Assembly: GCA_041390865.1 (NCBI GenBank) | Contig: JAWKPC010000002.1 | Location: 310,001-374,000 of the forward strand | Source: JAUIIK01 sp041390865 | Lineage (GTDB): Bacteria > Chloroflexota > Chloroflexia > Thermomicrobiales > CFX8 | Length of the DNA stretch: 64,000 bases | Direction of reading: 5' to 3' | In this document: positions 31,346-39,945 of the stretch, in pieces | Layout: each line of letters begins with the position of its first letter | Position numbering within the stretch: position 1 is the first letter of the stretch | Notes under the pieces: model-generated | What the model saw: the letters and a program-made list of their open reading frames with translations, nothing else | Told to the model about the DNA's origin: nothing | Databases searched by the model: none | Position numbers and translations under genes: made by a program

Positions 31346-32602
31346 TCAGCCTTCGAGGAGCATCGTCTCCGGATCTTCGATCAATTCCTTGATCCGGACC
31401 AGGAACTGGACAGCTCCCTGACCGTCGACGACGCGGTGGTCGTAGGAGAGCGCTGTGTACATCATCGGCCGGACAACGACTGCACCGTCGACGACGACCG
31501 GCCGCTCCTGGATCTTGTGCATCCCGAGGATGCCGACCTGCGGCGTGTTGAGGATCGGCGTCGATAGCAGCGACCCGTAGATGCCGCCGTTGGTGATCGT
31601 GAAGGTGCCGCCCATGAGATCGGAAATATCCAGCGTCTTGTCGCGAACCTTTCCGGCAAGCTCGCGAATCTCGCGCTCGATCTCGGCAAAGCTCTTGCGG
31701 TCGGCGTCCCGGACGACAGGCACGACGAGGCCTTCCTCGGCTCCAACGGCGATACCGATGTCGTAGTAGCTCTTCAGGATCAGCTCATCGCCGTCGAGCT
31801 CCGCGTTGACCTCCGGATGGGCCTTGAGCGCGCCAACGACCGCTTTGGTGAAGAAGGACATGTAGCCGAGCCGGACGCCGTGGCGCTCTTCGAACTCGTC
31901 GCGCCGCCTGGACCGGAGATCCATGACCGCCGACATGTCGACTTCGTTGAATGTCGTCAGCATCGCCGCCGACTGCTGCGCCTCGACGAGCCGTCGGGCG
32001 ATCGTCTGGCGGCGGCGCGAGAGCCGGACCCGCTCTTCGCGGTCATCGCCATGGCCGTTAGGGCTGATCTCGGACGCCGGCGCTGTTGGTGTCGGAGGTG
32101 GAGCCGCCGCCGTTGCCGGTGCAGGCTCGGGCGTTGCCACCGCGGCCGGCTGGTACTGCAGGACGTCCTGTGGCATGACTCGCCCGCCAGGCCCGGTTCC
32201 GGCGATATCGTCGAGGTTGATCGACCGTTCCTCGGCCAGTCTCCGCGCCTCGGGGCCGGCCCGGCGGCTTCCAGCCGCGGCCGGTTCCGCTTCTTCAGGC
32301 GGAGCGGGGGCGGGTGATTCCGCGACCTGTTCGGCCTCTTCCTCCGGCGCTTCTTCGGATACCGCGCCTTCGAGGATCATTCCGAGCAGCTCGCCGACCT
32401 CGACCGTCTCGCCCGCCTCGCGGGAGATCGACTCGAGGACGCCGGCCTGCTCGGCCGGAACTTCGACGTTGACCTTATCAGTCTCCAGCTCGACCAGCGG
32501 CTCATTGCGATCCACCTGCTCACCAGGATTCTTGAGCCATTGGACAATAGTCGCGTCGACGATTGATTCGCCGAGCGACGGAACACGGATCTCTAATGAC
32601 AT
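31346..32602 (-). CDS. sucB: 2-oxoglutarate dehydrogenase E2 (dihydrolipoamide succinyltransferase)
   Basis: This 418-residue E2 moves the succinyl group from lipoate to CoA in the 2-oxoglutarate dehydrogenase complex. Domains in order: lipoyl domain (residues 1-75) with the lipoylated lysine in VELETDKVNVEV, an Ala/Pro/Glu-rich linker, the E3/E1-binding domain (RRAGPEARRLAEERSINLDD followed by GTGPGGRV), and the C-terminal catalytic domain with SYDHRVVDGQGAVQF, which holds the catalytic His and Asp (HxxxDG). It starts at ATG 32602 six bases after GGAGG; an upstream ATG is unlikely. It lies 78 bases downstream of sucA. No E3 (lpd) gene is nearby. Confidence 0.93.
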   Translation of the reverse strand: MSLEIRVPSLGESIVDATIVQWLKNPGEQVDRNEPLVELETDKVNVEVPAEQAGVLESISREAGETVEVGELLGMILEGAVSEEAPEEEAEQVAESPAPAPPEEAEPAAAGSRRAGPEARRLAEERSINLDDIAGTGPGGRVMPQDVLQYQPAAVATPEPAPATAAAPPPTPTAPASEISPNGHGDDREERVRLSRRRQTIARRLVEAQQSAAMLTTFNEVDMSAVMDLRSRRRDEFEERHGVRLGYMSFFTKAVVGALKAHPEVNAELDGDELILKSYYDIGIAVGAEEGLVVPVVRDADRKSFAEIEREIRELAGKVRDKTLDISDLMGGTFTITNGGIYGSLLSTPILNTPQVGILGMHKIQERPVVVDGAVVVRPMMYTALSYDHRVVDGQGAVQFLVRIKELIEDPETMLLEG

Positions 32603-32680
32603 TGATTCCTCCACCCCAGACGGCACATTGGCTGTTCCCCGATCTGCGGGAACGTCCCCGTAGACCGGTCCGCTGCTTCT

Positions 32681-35467
32681 CTAGTCATCAGCTGCGGCTT
32701 CCTCCAGCACTCTGGTTGTTTCGAAGGTCTGGGAGACAATCCGCGCTTGCTCTTCGTTGTGATCATCGATCGATCCCTCGGCCGGGCTGGCCTCGGCCGG
32801 GCGGCCAATGTAGCAGATTGGCAGTCGTTCTCCGGCCAGCTCTCGCAGGCGAGGCGCGATGTAGGTCCAGGCGCCCATGTTCTGCGGCTCTTCCTGGACC
32901 CAGGCGATTTCCCGGGCATTCGGGTACCGGTCCAGGATCTCGCGAAGCTCGGCGGCCGGGAACGGATAGAGCTCCTCGATCCGGATGATCGCGACATTGG
33001 TTGCGTTCTCGCGGGCGTCGTTGCCGACCAGGTCGACGTAGACCTTGCCGGTACAGAGCGCCAGCCGGGTCACCTCGTCGGGATGGTCCTCGCTCGCTTC
33101 GTCGTCGATGACCGGGAGGAAGCGGCCGCCGGCCAGATCGATCAGGCTCGATCCGGCGCGGGGATGGCGCAGCAGGCTCTTCGGGGTCATGATGACCATC
33201 GGCCGCGGATCCCGGCCGAGCAGCTTGGCATGCCGCCGCAATGCGTGGAAGTACTGGGCCGAGCTAGTCATGTTCAGTACCCGTATGTTGTTGTTCGCGG
33301 CAAGCTGGAGGAAGCGTTCGAGCCGGGCGCTGGAATGCTCCGGCCCCTGCCCCTCGTAGCCGTGCGGCAGCAGGAGGGTCAGCGAAGCCGCCTGGCCCCA
33401 CTTGGCCCCGCCGGATGCGTAGAACTGGTCGATGATGACCTGGGCTCCGTTGGCGAAATCGCCGAATTGGGCTTCCCAGATGACGAAGGTGTTCGGAGCC
33501 GTGATGCTGTAGCCGTACTCGAACCCGACGACGCCGGCTTCGGAGAGCGGGCTGTTGTAGGCAGCGAACGACGCCTTCGCCTGCGGCAGGTTCTGGAGCA
33601 ACGAGTGGGCGGTCCCGGATTCGGGATCGTGGAGCACCAGATGGCGCTGGCCGAAGGTGCCTCGCTGGGTATCCTGGCCGGTCATCCGGATCGGGACGCC
33701 CTCCGCGAGCAGCGACGCGAATGCAAGCGTCTCGGCATGCGCCCAGTCGATCCCGCCATCTCGTTCGAGTGCCGTCTGGCGCCGTTCGAGCTGGCGTCTC
33801 AGCTTGCTGTTGACCGTGAAATCTTCCGGGAACGAGTGGAGCGCGTCGTTGATTGCGCTCAGCAGTTCGGCGCTCACCTCGGTCTCGACGTTTGGCGTGC
33901 TGCCGTCGCCGTTGTCGTCGTCAGCGTCATGCTCGCCGTTGGCGTTGGCTCGGAGCTCGTCACGGAGCTCCTGAAGGCCATCGATGCTCTCGTTGAGCAG
34001 TTCGTCGCCAGCGCCTTCTTCAATGACGCCTTCGGCCGTCAGCTTCTCGGTCCAGAGCGCTCGCGACGTCGGGTGGTTGGTGATCTTGTCGTACATCTGC
34101 GGCTGGGTGAAGCTCGGCTCGTCGCCTTCGTTGTGTCCCCAGCGCCGGTAGCCGACCAGATCGATCAGGAAATCCGAATGGAAGCGGGCGCGGTAGTCCA
34201 TGGCCATCCGGATGACGGCCATACAGGCGGCCGGGTCGTCGGCGTTGACGTGGACGATCGGAATCTCGAAGCCCTTGGCCAGATCGCTGGCATAGAGCGT
34301 CGAGCGCGAGTCGTCGGGGTCGGTCGTGTAGCCGATCTGGTTGTTGGTGATGATGTGGATCGTGCCGCCGGTGGTAAAGCCTTTGAGGCGGGCCAGATTG
34401 AGCGTCTCGGCGACGACGCCCTGGCCGGGAAACGCTGCGTCGCCATGGAGAAGGATCGGGAGTGCCTGGTCGAAATCCTGCTCCGGCGCGCCGGGTTGGT
34501 CGCGTTGGTCCTGGTAGGCGCGCGCCATCCCTTCGACGACGGGGTTGACCCATTCCAGATGGCTCGGGTTTGGCGCCAGCAGGACGGGTATCCGTCCCTC
34601 ACCGGCGGAAAGCTCCCATCCCATGTGGTACTTCACATCGCCGCTGTAATGGACGGGAAGGCCGTTCGACTGGCCGTTGTTGCGCTCGTGCGGCAAATGC
34701 TCGAATTCAGCGACGATCAGGTCGTAGGGCTTGTGGAGCACGTGGGCCAGGACGTTGAGCCTGCCCCGGTGGGCCATGCCGATAACGGCGCGGCCGATGC
34801 CGTGGTCCGACGCGAGCCGGATCGCTTCATCCAGCATCGGGACGACGGTGTCGTTGCCTTCGACCGAGAAGCGCTTCTGTCCGAGATAGGTCTGATGGAG
34901 AAATCGCTCGAATGCTTCCACCTCGGTAAGCCGCTTGAGGATAGCCTGCTTTTCCGCGCTCGTCAGCGCGTGCTCGTAGCGGCCGCTCTCGGCGGCTTCG
35001 CGGAGCCAGTAGCGCTCGGTACGGTCCTGGATGTGGAGGAATTCATAGGCGGTCGGGCCGCTGTAGACGGCGCGCAGGTGGTTGATGGCTTCGAGCGCGT
35101 TCGAGAAATGCTTTTCGTTCCAGACCGCGACGGCATCGGGCGGCAGCGACGCGAGATCCTGGTCGGTGATCTGGTATTCGCGCGGGTCGAGCTCCGGCGG
35201 GGTTTCCTCCGGAATGGCGCCGATCGGGCTCAGGTTCGCGACCAGATGGCCGTGGCGTCGGATGGCGTTGGCGTAATTGACTGCCGCGACGACGAGTGAA
35301 GCGTCCAGCCCCTCGACCGCGCTGGCTCTGTCTCCGGCCGGCGGCCTCCATGTCGAGAAGAACTCGCGCGTTCTGGCGTCGAACGCATCGGGGTTTTCCT
35401 GATATGCCTCGTAGAGCTCCTGCACGTACCCGGCATTGGGTCCGTAGAACACCGTCTTTTGTGCCAT
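32681..35467 (-). CDS. sucA: 2-oxoglutarate dehydrogenase E1
   Basis: This 928-residue thiamine diphosphate enzyme decarboxylates 2-oxoglutarate and loads succinyl groups onto the E2 lipoate. The N-terminal segment (GPNAGYVQELYEAYQENPDA) is the E2-binding region. The core has KRFSVEGNDTVVPMLDEAIR, IGMAHRGRLNVLAHVL, ILLHGDAAFPGQGVVAETLN (ThDP/Mg loop GDAAFPGQG) and TNNQIGYTTDP. The second half has MTGQDTQRGTFGQRH, GFEYGYSI and EAQFGDFANGAQVIIDQF, all fingerprints of the family. An acidic insertion (NGEHDADDDNGDGS) near residue 510 is unusual. It carries no E2-like N-terminal extension. It is the first gene of sucAB. Confidence 0.95.
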   Translation of the reverse strand: MAQKTVFYGPNAGYVQELYEAYQENPDAFDARTREFFSTWRPPAGDRASAVEGLDASLVVAAVNYANAIRRHGHLVANLSPIGAIPEETPPELDPREYQITDQDLASLPPDAVAVWNEKHFSNALEAINHLRAVYSGPTAYEFLHIQDRTERYWLREAAESGRYEHALTSAEKQAILKRLTEVEAFERFLHQTYLGQKRFSVEGNDTVVPMLDEAIRLASDHGIGRAVIGMAHRGRLNVLAHVLHKPYDLIVAEFEHLPHERNNGQSNGLPVHYSGDVKYHMGWELSAGEGRIPVLLAPNPSHLEWVNPVVEGMARAYQDQRDQPGAPEQDFDQALPILLHGDAAFPGQGVVAETLNLARLKGFTTGGTIHIITNNQIGYTTDPDDSRSTLYASDLAKGFEIPIVHVNADDPAACMAVIRMAMDYRARFHSDFLIDLVGYRRWGHNEGDEPSFTQPQMYDKITNHPTSRALWTEKLTAEGVIEEGAGDELLNESIDGLQELRDELRANANGEHDADDDNGDGSTPNVETEVSAELLSAINDALHSFPEDFTVNSKLRRQLERRQTALERDGGIDWAHAETLAFASLLAEGVPIRMTGQDTQRGTFGQRHLVLHDPESGTAHSLLQNLPQAKASFAAYNSPLSEAGVVGFEYGYSITAPNTFVIWEAQFGDFANGAQVIIDQFYASGGAKWGQAASLTLLLPHGYEGQGPEHSSARLERFLQLAANNNIRVLNMTSSAQYFHALRRHAKLLGRDPRPMVIMTPKSLLRHPRAGSSLIDLAGGRFLPVIDDEASEDHPDEVTRLALCTGKVYVDLVGNDARENATNVAIIRIEELYPFPAAELREILDRYPNAREIAWVQEEPQNMGAWTYIAPRLRELAGERLPICYIGRPAEASPAEGSIDDHNEEQARIVSQTFETTRVLEEAAADD

Positions 35468-35489
35468 CTCCCGCCACCCGTTTCGCTAG

Positions 35490-35516
35490 AGCCTGCCCTG
35501 AGCTTGCCGAAGGGAA
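35490..35516. repeat. Fragment of a GCCTGCCCTGAGCTTGCCGAAGG-type repeat
   Basis: GAGCCTGCCCTGAGCTTGCC followed by GAAGGG is a half-copy of the short palindromic repeats common in intergenic DNA (inverted partner TTCGACAAGCTCAGG). It lies 23 bases before the sucA start. No matching second arm is present here. Confidence 0.4.
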
Positions 35517-35860
35517 CTGCCCGGTCGATCTTTCCGACCCGGCCCGCAACCATTATTCAGAACCAAAACACAAGAACGTCGATTCGGGCACTGAATTCCC
35601 AGAGGTTGCTCGTTCCCGCTATTGTACAACCCTACGCCCTGCGCATTCCGCGATCATTCCCCAACCATCTTCGTTTCGGAACCGGCTTCTCGGGTGGGTT
35701 GGGATGCCGGCTACCCGGGCGACCCCGGCGGTGTATGGAGGCATCGTGAGATTCCATGCATATCGATGGAATAGGGCCCTACTGCTAGACTGTGCGAATA
35801 GTCACCACGAAGGCGTGGCGACGTGTCATTGAAGATATGCAGGCGTTGCAAGGAGCACCT

Positions 35861-36088
35861 GTGTCTCAAGAATCATCACAACCCGATCTTCAGATCGGGC
35901 CGGCTATTCGCACCCTCCGGCGCGAACGGGGAATGACGCTCGACCAGCTTGCCGCTGGTGCGACTATTTCAGCAAGTCACTTGTCGCGGCTGGAACGGGG
36001 GCAGGCGGAACCGTCATTCACGGTCGCCGCCGCTTTAGCGGCGGTACTCGGCGTCTCGCTCAGTGAGTTGATCGAGGCGTCATCGTAG
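35861..36088 (+). CDS. XRE-family HTH transcriptional regulator
   Basis: This compact 75-residue regulator consists almost wholly of one Cro/CI-type helix-turn-helix: IRTLRRERGMTLDQLAAGAT followed by ISASHLSRLERGQAEPSF and VAAALAAVLGVSLSEL. The start GTG 35861 has AAGGAG five bases upstream; ATG codons at 35792 and 35837 lie in weaker context. With no ligand domain, it probably acts as a small DNA-binding unit. It is flanked by a convergent acetyltransferase gene. Confidence 0.85.
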   Translation: MSQESSQPDLQIGPAIRTLRRERGMTLDQLAAGATISASHLSRLERGQAEPSFTVAAALAAVLGVSLSELIEASS

Positions 36089-36151
36089 CCCGCTAGAAGA
36101 CAGATTCGAGCGAGGGTATCCAGGACTCGCCTTCGGGCAGAGCCCCGGCCG

Positions 36152-36958
36152 TTAATTCTCCAGACGACGCGCATAGATTGTCCGGCGATAGAGCGGCCTG
36201 AAACCGCGCCGTTCGAAGTTGCGCGGCGAGGCGTTGTCCGTGACGGATTGGGCGGTGGCGATATCGCAGCCGGCCTCTCGACCGTCGCGCATCCTGCGAA
36301 TGATTAGCGCTGTCTGGGCTCCTCTTCGCCGGGCCGCCGGCCGGGTCGAGGCAACGAAGCAGTCCGCAACACCTTCGTCGATAAACATCGCCGCGGCTGC
36401 GCCGGGCTCATCATCGACATAGACAATATAGTGGAGCCAGCCCTCTTTTCCGATGACCGCTGCGAAAGCCGGCCCCAGTCCGGCATGCCGACCGGCGCCG
36501 AACCCCTCGTTCAGCACACGTGCGAAGGTATCCCGGTCGGCCAGGGTTGCCCGTTCAATCCGGACGCCTTCCGGATCGGGCCGGGATTCGATCTCATCGA
36601 GCGGCCTCCACCAGATCTGCTCGTGGAAATCCGGTTTGAATCCGCGATCGGCTAGCCATTCGGGACTGATCGCGGGATCCATATCCGGATGGTCGTCGAG
36701 CCCGATGACTTTGACGCCTTCCTTTTTGAGCATCTCGATAATCTCGCGAAGCGCGGCGTCGGGGTCGGGAGCAGCGTCAAGATTGGAGATGGCGGAGAAA
36801 CCGGCGTCTTCATAGCTGGCAAGCCAGCCCACCGACACGCCGTCTTTCTCGTAGCTTCCCGCGTGAAGTTCCGCTGGGGCGTGCTCGTAGAGGGACACGA
36901 ACGACTTATTTTCGACGCGATCGACCCGCTCCATGATGGAACGCAGTTCGGGATCCAT
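36152..36958 (-). CDS. GNAT N-acetyltransferase with N-terminal extension
   Basis: This 268-residue protein has a C-terminal GNAT domain whose acetyl-CoA loop is ARRRGAQTALIIRRM (RxxGA), followed by SVTDNASPRNFERRGFRPLY, the typical N-x-x-x-x-x-x-x-R-x-G-F signature. The N-terminal 130 residues form a degenerate GNAT-like half (SVGWLASYEDAGFSAISNLD, then KVIGLDDHPDMDP), so it may be a double-GNAT protein. ATG 36958 follows GGAGGAAG. Substrate unknown. It is divergent from the gene at 37031, which shares a short 72-base control region. Confidence 0.82.
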   Translation of the reverse strand: MDPELRSIMERVDRVENKSFVSLYEHAPAELHAGSYEKDGVSVGWLASYEDAGFSAISNLDAAPDPDAALREIIEMLKKEGVKVIGLDDHPDMDPAISPEWLADRGFKPDFHEQIWWRPLDEIESRPDPEGVRIERATLADRDTFARVLNEGFGAGRHAGLGPAFAAVIGKEGWLHYIVYVDDEPGAAAAMFIDEGVADCFVASTRPAARRRGAQTALIIRRMRDGREAGCDIATAQSVTDNASPRNFERRGFRPLYRRTIYARRLEN

Positions 36959-37030
36959 ATTCTTCCTCCGTCTCGGCGTCAATTGTCCTATGATCGGTTC
37001 GACAGCGCCAGACGCATCGTCGGGACATTC

Positions 37031-37894
37031 ATGCGACAGGATTCGATGAGCCGCCCCATTTTTCTCGTTTCAAACGAACGGTCCGCAGCAGGCGAAGTCG
37101 GGCAAGCTTGCCGGGCACGCGGACTCGACGTTCCCGCCTGGTGCGTCGTTCGTCAGGGCAGCGCCTCGCAGCTTGCCTCGGAGACCGGAGGCTACGTGAT
37201 CATCGGCTCATCCGGCGCCTACCCGGGCTGGGAGCTGGCCCGGCTGCTTGACGAGGCCGCCCGGAAACCGTCGGTCGTCTTTGTCGGCGAGCCCGATCAG
37301 GCGTCTCACGGGACGGTGCGGGTGATTGACCGGAGCAGCGGCTGGCCGGACCGGGTGGCGGAACAATTGATCGATCTGCTCGGGCTAACGCCGGTGATTC
37401 TGCCGAACTACGAGAATCGCTTGCGGGTCCTGGGGAGGGAACTGGACCGGCGGGGCTACCTGTCGGTCAGCATCGTCGAGGATGGCGATCGCCTTCGCAT
37501 CCGTCCGGAGCCGGGTGATGAAGGGAACCTGCCGCCGTTCGATTTTTCGACCCGGGATTTTGGACGCCTTGTCCGCGAATCGTTGACCGCACGCGGCGAA
37601 GCGGACTGGGAGCGGCCACGCGGCCGGCTGGCGAGCTCGGGCCACGAACGTCTCCTGCGCTACCTCGGCCAGGGGCTGGACCGGCGGGGCGCCGAGCGGG
37701 TTCAGATCGTCTCGCTCGCGCGAAGTCTGGTGGTGAGCGGATATCAATCGGAGTCGCCGTATGAGGAGCCGGAGCCGTTCAACGAGATGTACCGCGAGAC
37801 GCAGCTCGAGGCATTGCAGCAGGGAGCGGATCTCAACCGCCGGGGGCCAGATCGATGGTTCGGCCGGCTCTCTCGACGACTGGGAATTGGTTAG
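37031..37894 (+). CDS. Two-repeat protein of unknown function
   Basis: This 287-residue soluble protein has an N-terminal alpha/beta half (PIFLVSNERSAAGEVGQACR, GYVIIGSSGAYPGWELARLL, KPSVVFVGEPDQ) resembling a receiver or Rossmann-like fold without the phospho-Asp set. Its second half has an internal repeat: RVLGRELDRRGYLSVSIVE followed by RLRIRPEP, then RYLGQGLDRRGAERVQIVS followed by RSLVVSGYQ. The start at ATG 37031 or ATG 37046 is uncertain. It is 23 bases from the M24 peptidase gene, so the two are co-transcribed. I do not recognise the family. Confidence 0.7.
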   Translation: MRQDSMSRPIFLVSNERSAAGEVGQACRARGLDVPAWCVVRQGSASQLASETGGYVIIGSSGAYPGWELARLLDEAARKPSVVFVGEPDQASHGTVRVIDRSSGWPDRVAEQLIDLLGLTPVILPNYENRLRVLGRELDRRGYLSVSIVEDGDRLRIRPEPGDEGNLPPFDFSTRDFGRLVRESLTARGEADWERPRGRLASSGHERLLRYLGQGLDRRGAERVQIVSLARSLVVSGYQSESPYEEPEPFNEMYRETQLEALQQGADLNRRGPDRWFGRLSRRLGIG

Positions 37895-37917
37895 TAAAGG
37901 AAAGCAGGGCTGATACT

Positions 37918-39117
37918 GTGAGCCAGGAACAGTGGGCCAGTTTGCCGGTGCCGCTCGATCAATACCATGCCCGGCGCCAGCGCTGCCGGGTCGAAGCGAG
38001 CGCACGCGGTCTCGATGGGCTGATCGTCTTTTCCCGCGACCCCGGCCGGGAGGGCAATGGCCTCTATCTTGCGAACCACCGGCCGATCGCCGGGTCGCAC
38101 CCGTCGATGTACGACCAGCGGGGCCGTGGCTACTGCGCGATCGTGATCCCGATCGATCAGCCGTCGACGCTGCTCGTCACCTCTCCCTATTACGAGCCGG
38201 ACGTAACCATCGAGCAGGTCGAGATCGACACGAACCTGCCGCGCGGCCTGGCTTCGATTCTGACCGATGCCGGCCTGACCAAAGGAGCCCGCTGGGGACT
38301 GGTCGGCGAGGAATTTCTCTCGGTCCTGCTCTATCGAGACATCGTTGCCTCGCTGCCCGGCGTGACGTTCTTCTTCGCTGATGACGTGCTCTGGTCGCTC
38401 CGGGCGATCAAGGATGAGTTCGAGCAGGAGATCCTCCGCGAGGCTGCCGGGATCGCCGATGCGGGAGCCGAGGCGGCGCGCGGCGCTTTTCGGGCCGGCC
38501 AGACCGAGAACCAGGTCGTCGCTGCGATCGATCGGGCCCTGCGCGAGAATGGCGCGACCGATACATCGCTGACCTGCCAGAGCGGCGTCTACCGGTCCGG
38601 CGAGCCGCTGATCCGGCCGTACGCGACCGACAGGGTGCTGGAGCCGGGAGATACCGCCCAGATCGAGATCCGCGGGACCTACCGGGGCTACCGCTTCGAT
38701 ATCTGCCGCTCTGCCATCGTCGGCCAGCCCGGGAACGTCCAGCGGCATCTCTTCGAGACCTGCGAGGAGATGCTCGATGCGATCATCGCCAGGGCCGCGC
38801 CGGGCGTCCGGGCTGAGGAGTTGCAGGACATCTGCGACAACATTGCGGACCGCGAGGGGTTGAACGGCTACCAGTCGATGCACTATGGCGGGCCGAGCAC
38901 CTACTGCGGCCACGGCCTCGGGATCTCGGGCGACGAGCCTCCGGTGCTCTTTACCGGCGACAAGACGATTCTCCGGCCCGGGATGTACCTGACCCCCGAG
39001 CCCGGCATCTACCGCCACCCGGCCGGCGGCCTTCGCCTCGAAGACGACATCCTCATCACCGCCGACGGCTGCGAGAATCTCAACAGCTCTATCCGCTGGT
39101 GGTGGTCGGAGGAGTAG
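37918..39117 (+). CDS. M24-family (Xaa-Pro/creatinase-like) peptidase
   Basis: This 399-residue protein has a creatinase-like N-domain (residues 1-155) and a pita-bread C-domain. The metal-binding set is visible but altered. The first Asp motif reads DTAQIEIRGTYRG, where the usual I-D is I-E; the second Asp is in YRFDICRS; the His is in GHGLGISGDEPP; and the two Glu are in TPEPGIYRH and GGLRLEDDI. Classical members cut Xaa-Pro peptides with two metal ions, whereas creatinase-type members have lost ligands. The Asp-to-Glu change leaves this open. GTG 37918 is chosen because AAAGGAAAG lies shortly before. It is the second gene of an operon with the unknown gene at 37031. Confidence 0.85.
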   Translation: MSQEQWASLPVPLDQYHARRQRCRVEASARGLDGLIVFSRDPGREGNGLYLANHRPIAGSHPSMYDQRGRGYCAIVIPIDQPSTLLVTSPYYEPDVTIEQVEIDTNLPRGLASILTDAGLTKGARWGLVGEEFLSVLLYRDIVASLPGVTFFFADDVLWSLRAIKDEFEQEILREAAGIADAGAEAARGAFRAGQTENQVVAAIDRALRENGATDTSLTCQSGVYRSGEPLIRPYATDRVLEPGDTAQIEIRGTYRGYRFDICRSAIVGQPGNVQRHLFETCEEMLDAIIARAAPGVRAEELQDICDNIADREGLNGYQSMHYGGPSTYCGHGLGISGDEPPVLFTGDKTILRPGMYLTPEPGIYRHPAGGLRLEDDILITADGCENLNSSIRWWWSEE

Positions 39118-39192
39118 GGCGGAGGTTTCGCGCTCCAGCGTCGTAAATCCACCTGTCCGGGCTGCGATCCACTGTACCGCGCCGGCCCGGTC

Positions 39193-39303
39193 ATGGTCTG
39201 GACGCTTGGAAACCCTTGTCGTGCAGGCAACCTCGTTGATCGTGAGAACTTCGAACTGTTGTCGGAGACACTGGACGGTTACGATATTGGCGACCTGGAC
39301 TAA
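39193..39303 (+). CDS. Possible 36-residue small protein
   Basis: A short frame after the M24 gene reads MVWTLGNPCRAGNLVDRENF and LLSETLDGYDIGDLD, with an acidic C-terminus and sensible codons. No ribosome-binding site precedes the ATG and no relative is recognised, so it may be the decayed end of a larger gene. It is otherwise the only content of the 39118-39335 gap. Confidence 0.25.
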   Translation: MVWTLGNPCRAGNLVDRENFELLSETLDGYDIGDLD

Positions 39304-39335
39304 GCCGGTCTCGCCTTACAGGTAGGCGGAAGAAT

Positions 39336-39363
39336 GAGAGCCTCCCGATATCGGGAGGCTCTC
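39336..39363 (-). terminator. Perfect 28-base palindromic terminator
   Basis: GAGAGCCTCCCGAT and ATCGGGAGGCTCTC are exact inverted copies. Placed 36 bases past the stop of the minus-strand small protein at 39400 and about 220 bases past the M24 gene, it can end transcripts from both sides. ATTCTT follows on the minus strand. Confidence 0.7.
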
Positions 39364-39399
39364 CTCCATTGTGGATGGAGCGGATCGTTGATCCCTGGC

Positions 39400-39735
39400 T
39401 CAATAGCGGGTGCCGCGTTCGTGGGCCGGTGGAACGGCCCGGACATCGTCACCCGGGAGGCTATTGCGTTCGAGAAAGCGGTAGTCCCGCGGTCCCGTAA
39501 CCGGATACGTGCCCGGATCGCCGGGGAGGATGTTCCAGCCGAGGAAGCGGGCGTTGGACGTCGGTCGTGCAACTTCGCTCCGGGCGTGGTTGACCGTTGC
39601 GGCCTGGTTACTATTGCCCGAAAGGGTCGTCGACAGCACCGCTCCAGTCATCAGGATTGCGGTGGCTGTAATCGCGATGAAGAACAGTCTAATCTGACCG
39701 GGGTTGAGTCGTTTAGTCCATGTTGGCGCCTGCAT
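39400..39735 (-). CDS. Small membrane-anchored protein with RFLxxNxLPGD repeats
   Basis: This 111-residue protein has one membrane span near residues 17-38 (LFFIAITATAILMTGAVLST) and an outside domain. That domain holds two copies of an F-L-x-x-N-x-L-P-G-D motif: NARFLGWNILPGDPGTY and YRFLERNSLPGDDVR. The start ATG 39735 follows AAGGAG at good spacing. I do not know the family. It has its own terminator at 39336 and no close neighbour on its strand. Confidence 0.72.
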   Translation of the reverse strand: MQAPTWTKRLNPGQIRLFFIAITATAILMTGAVLSTTLSGNSNQAATVNHARSEVARPTSNARFLGWNILPGDPGTYPVTGPRDYRFLERNSLPGDDVRAVPPAHERGTRY

Positions 39736-39945
39736 CTTTGTGCTCCTTGTGCTGAAGATTCCGCTCCGTCATCCACGTCTTCAGCATGGGCATCCGGCGG
39801 ACCAGGCACATCCCGCGGCCTGATCATTTCGTTGACTATCTAGGGATAGTGAATTCTGACTATGGGCGGGGCTGCAGCTGGTTGGCCCGAGCGCCGCTGG
39901 GTTCGGGGCGGGTATGAGTAACTGGAGTAATGGGTGGGCTGGTTG

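Noticed and set aside
32747..35299. 850-codon open frame antisense to sucA
   Set aside because: It mirrors sucA in a high-GC gene, has no ribosome site and no domain, whereas the opposite strand matches the E1 family end to end.
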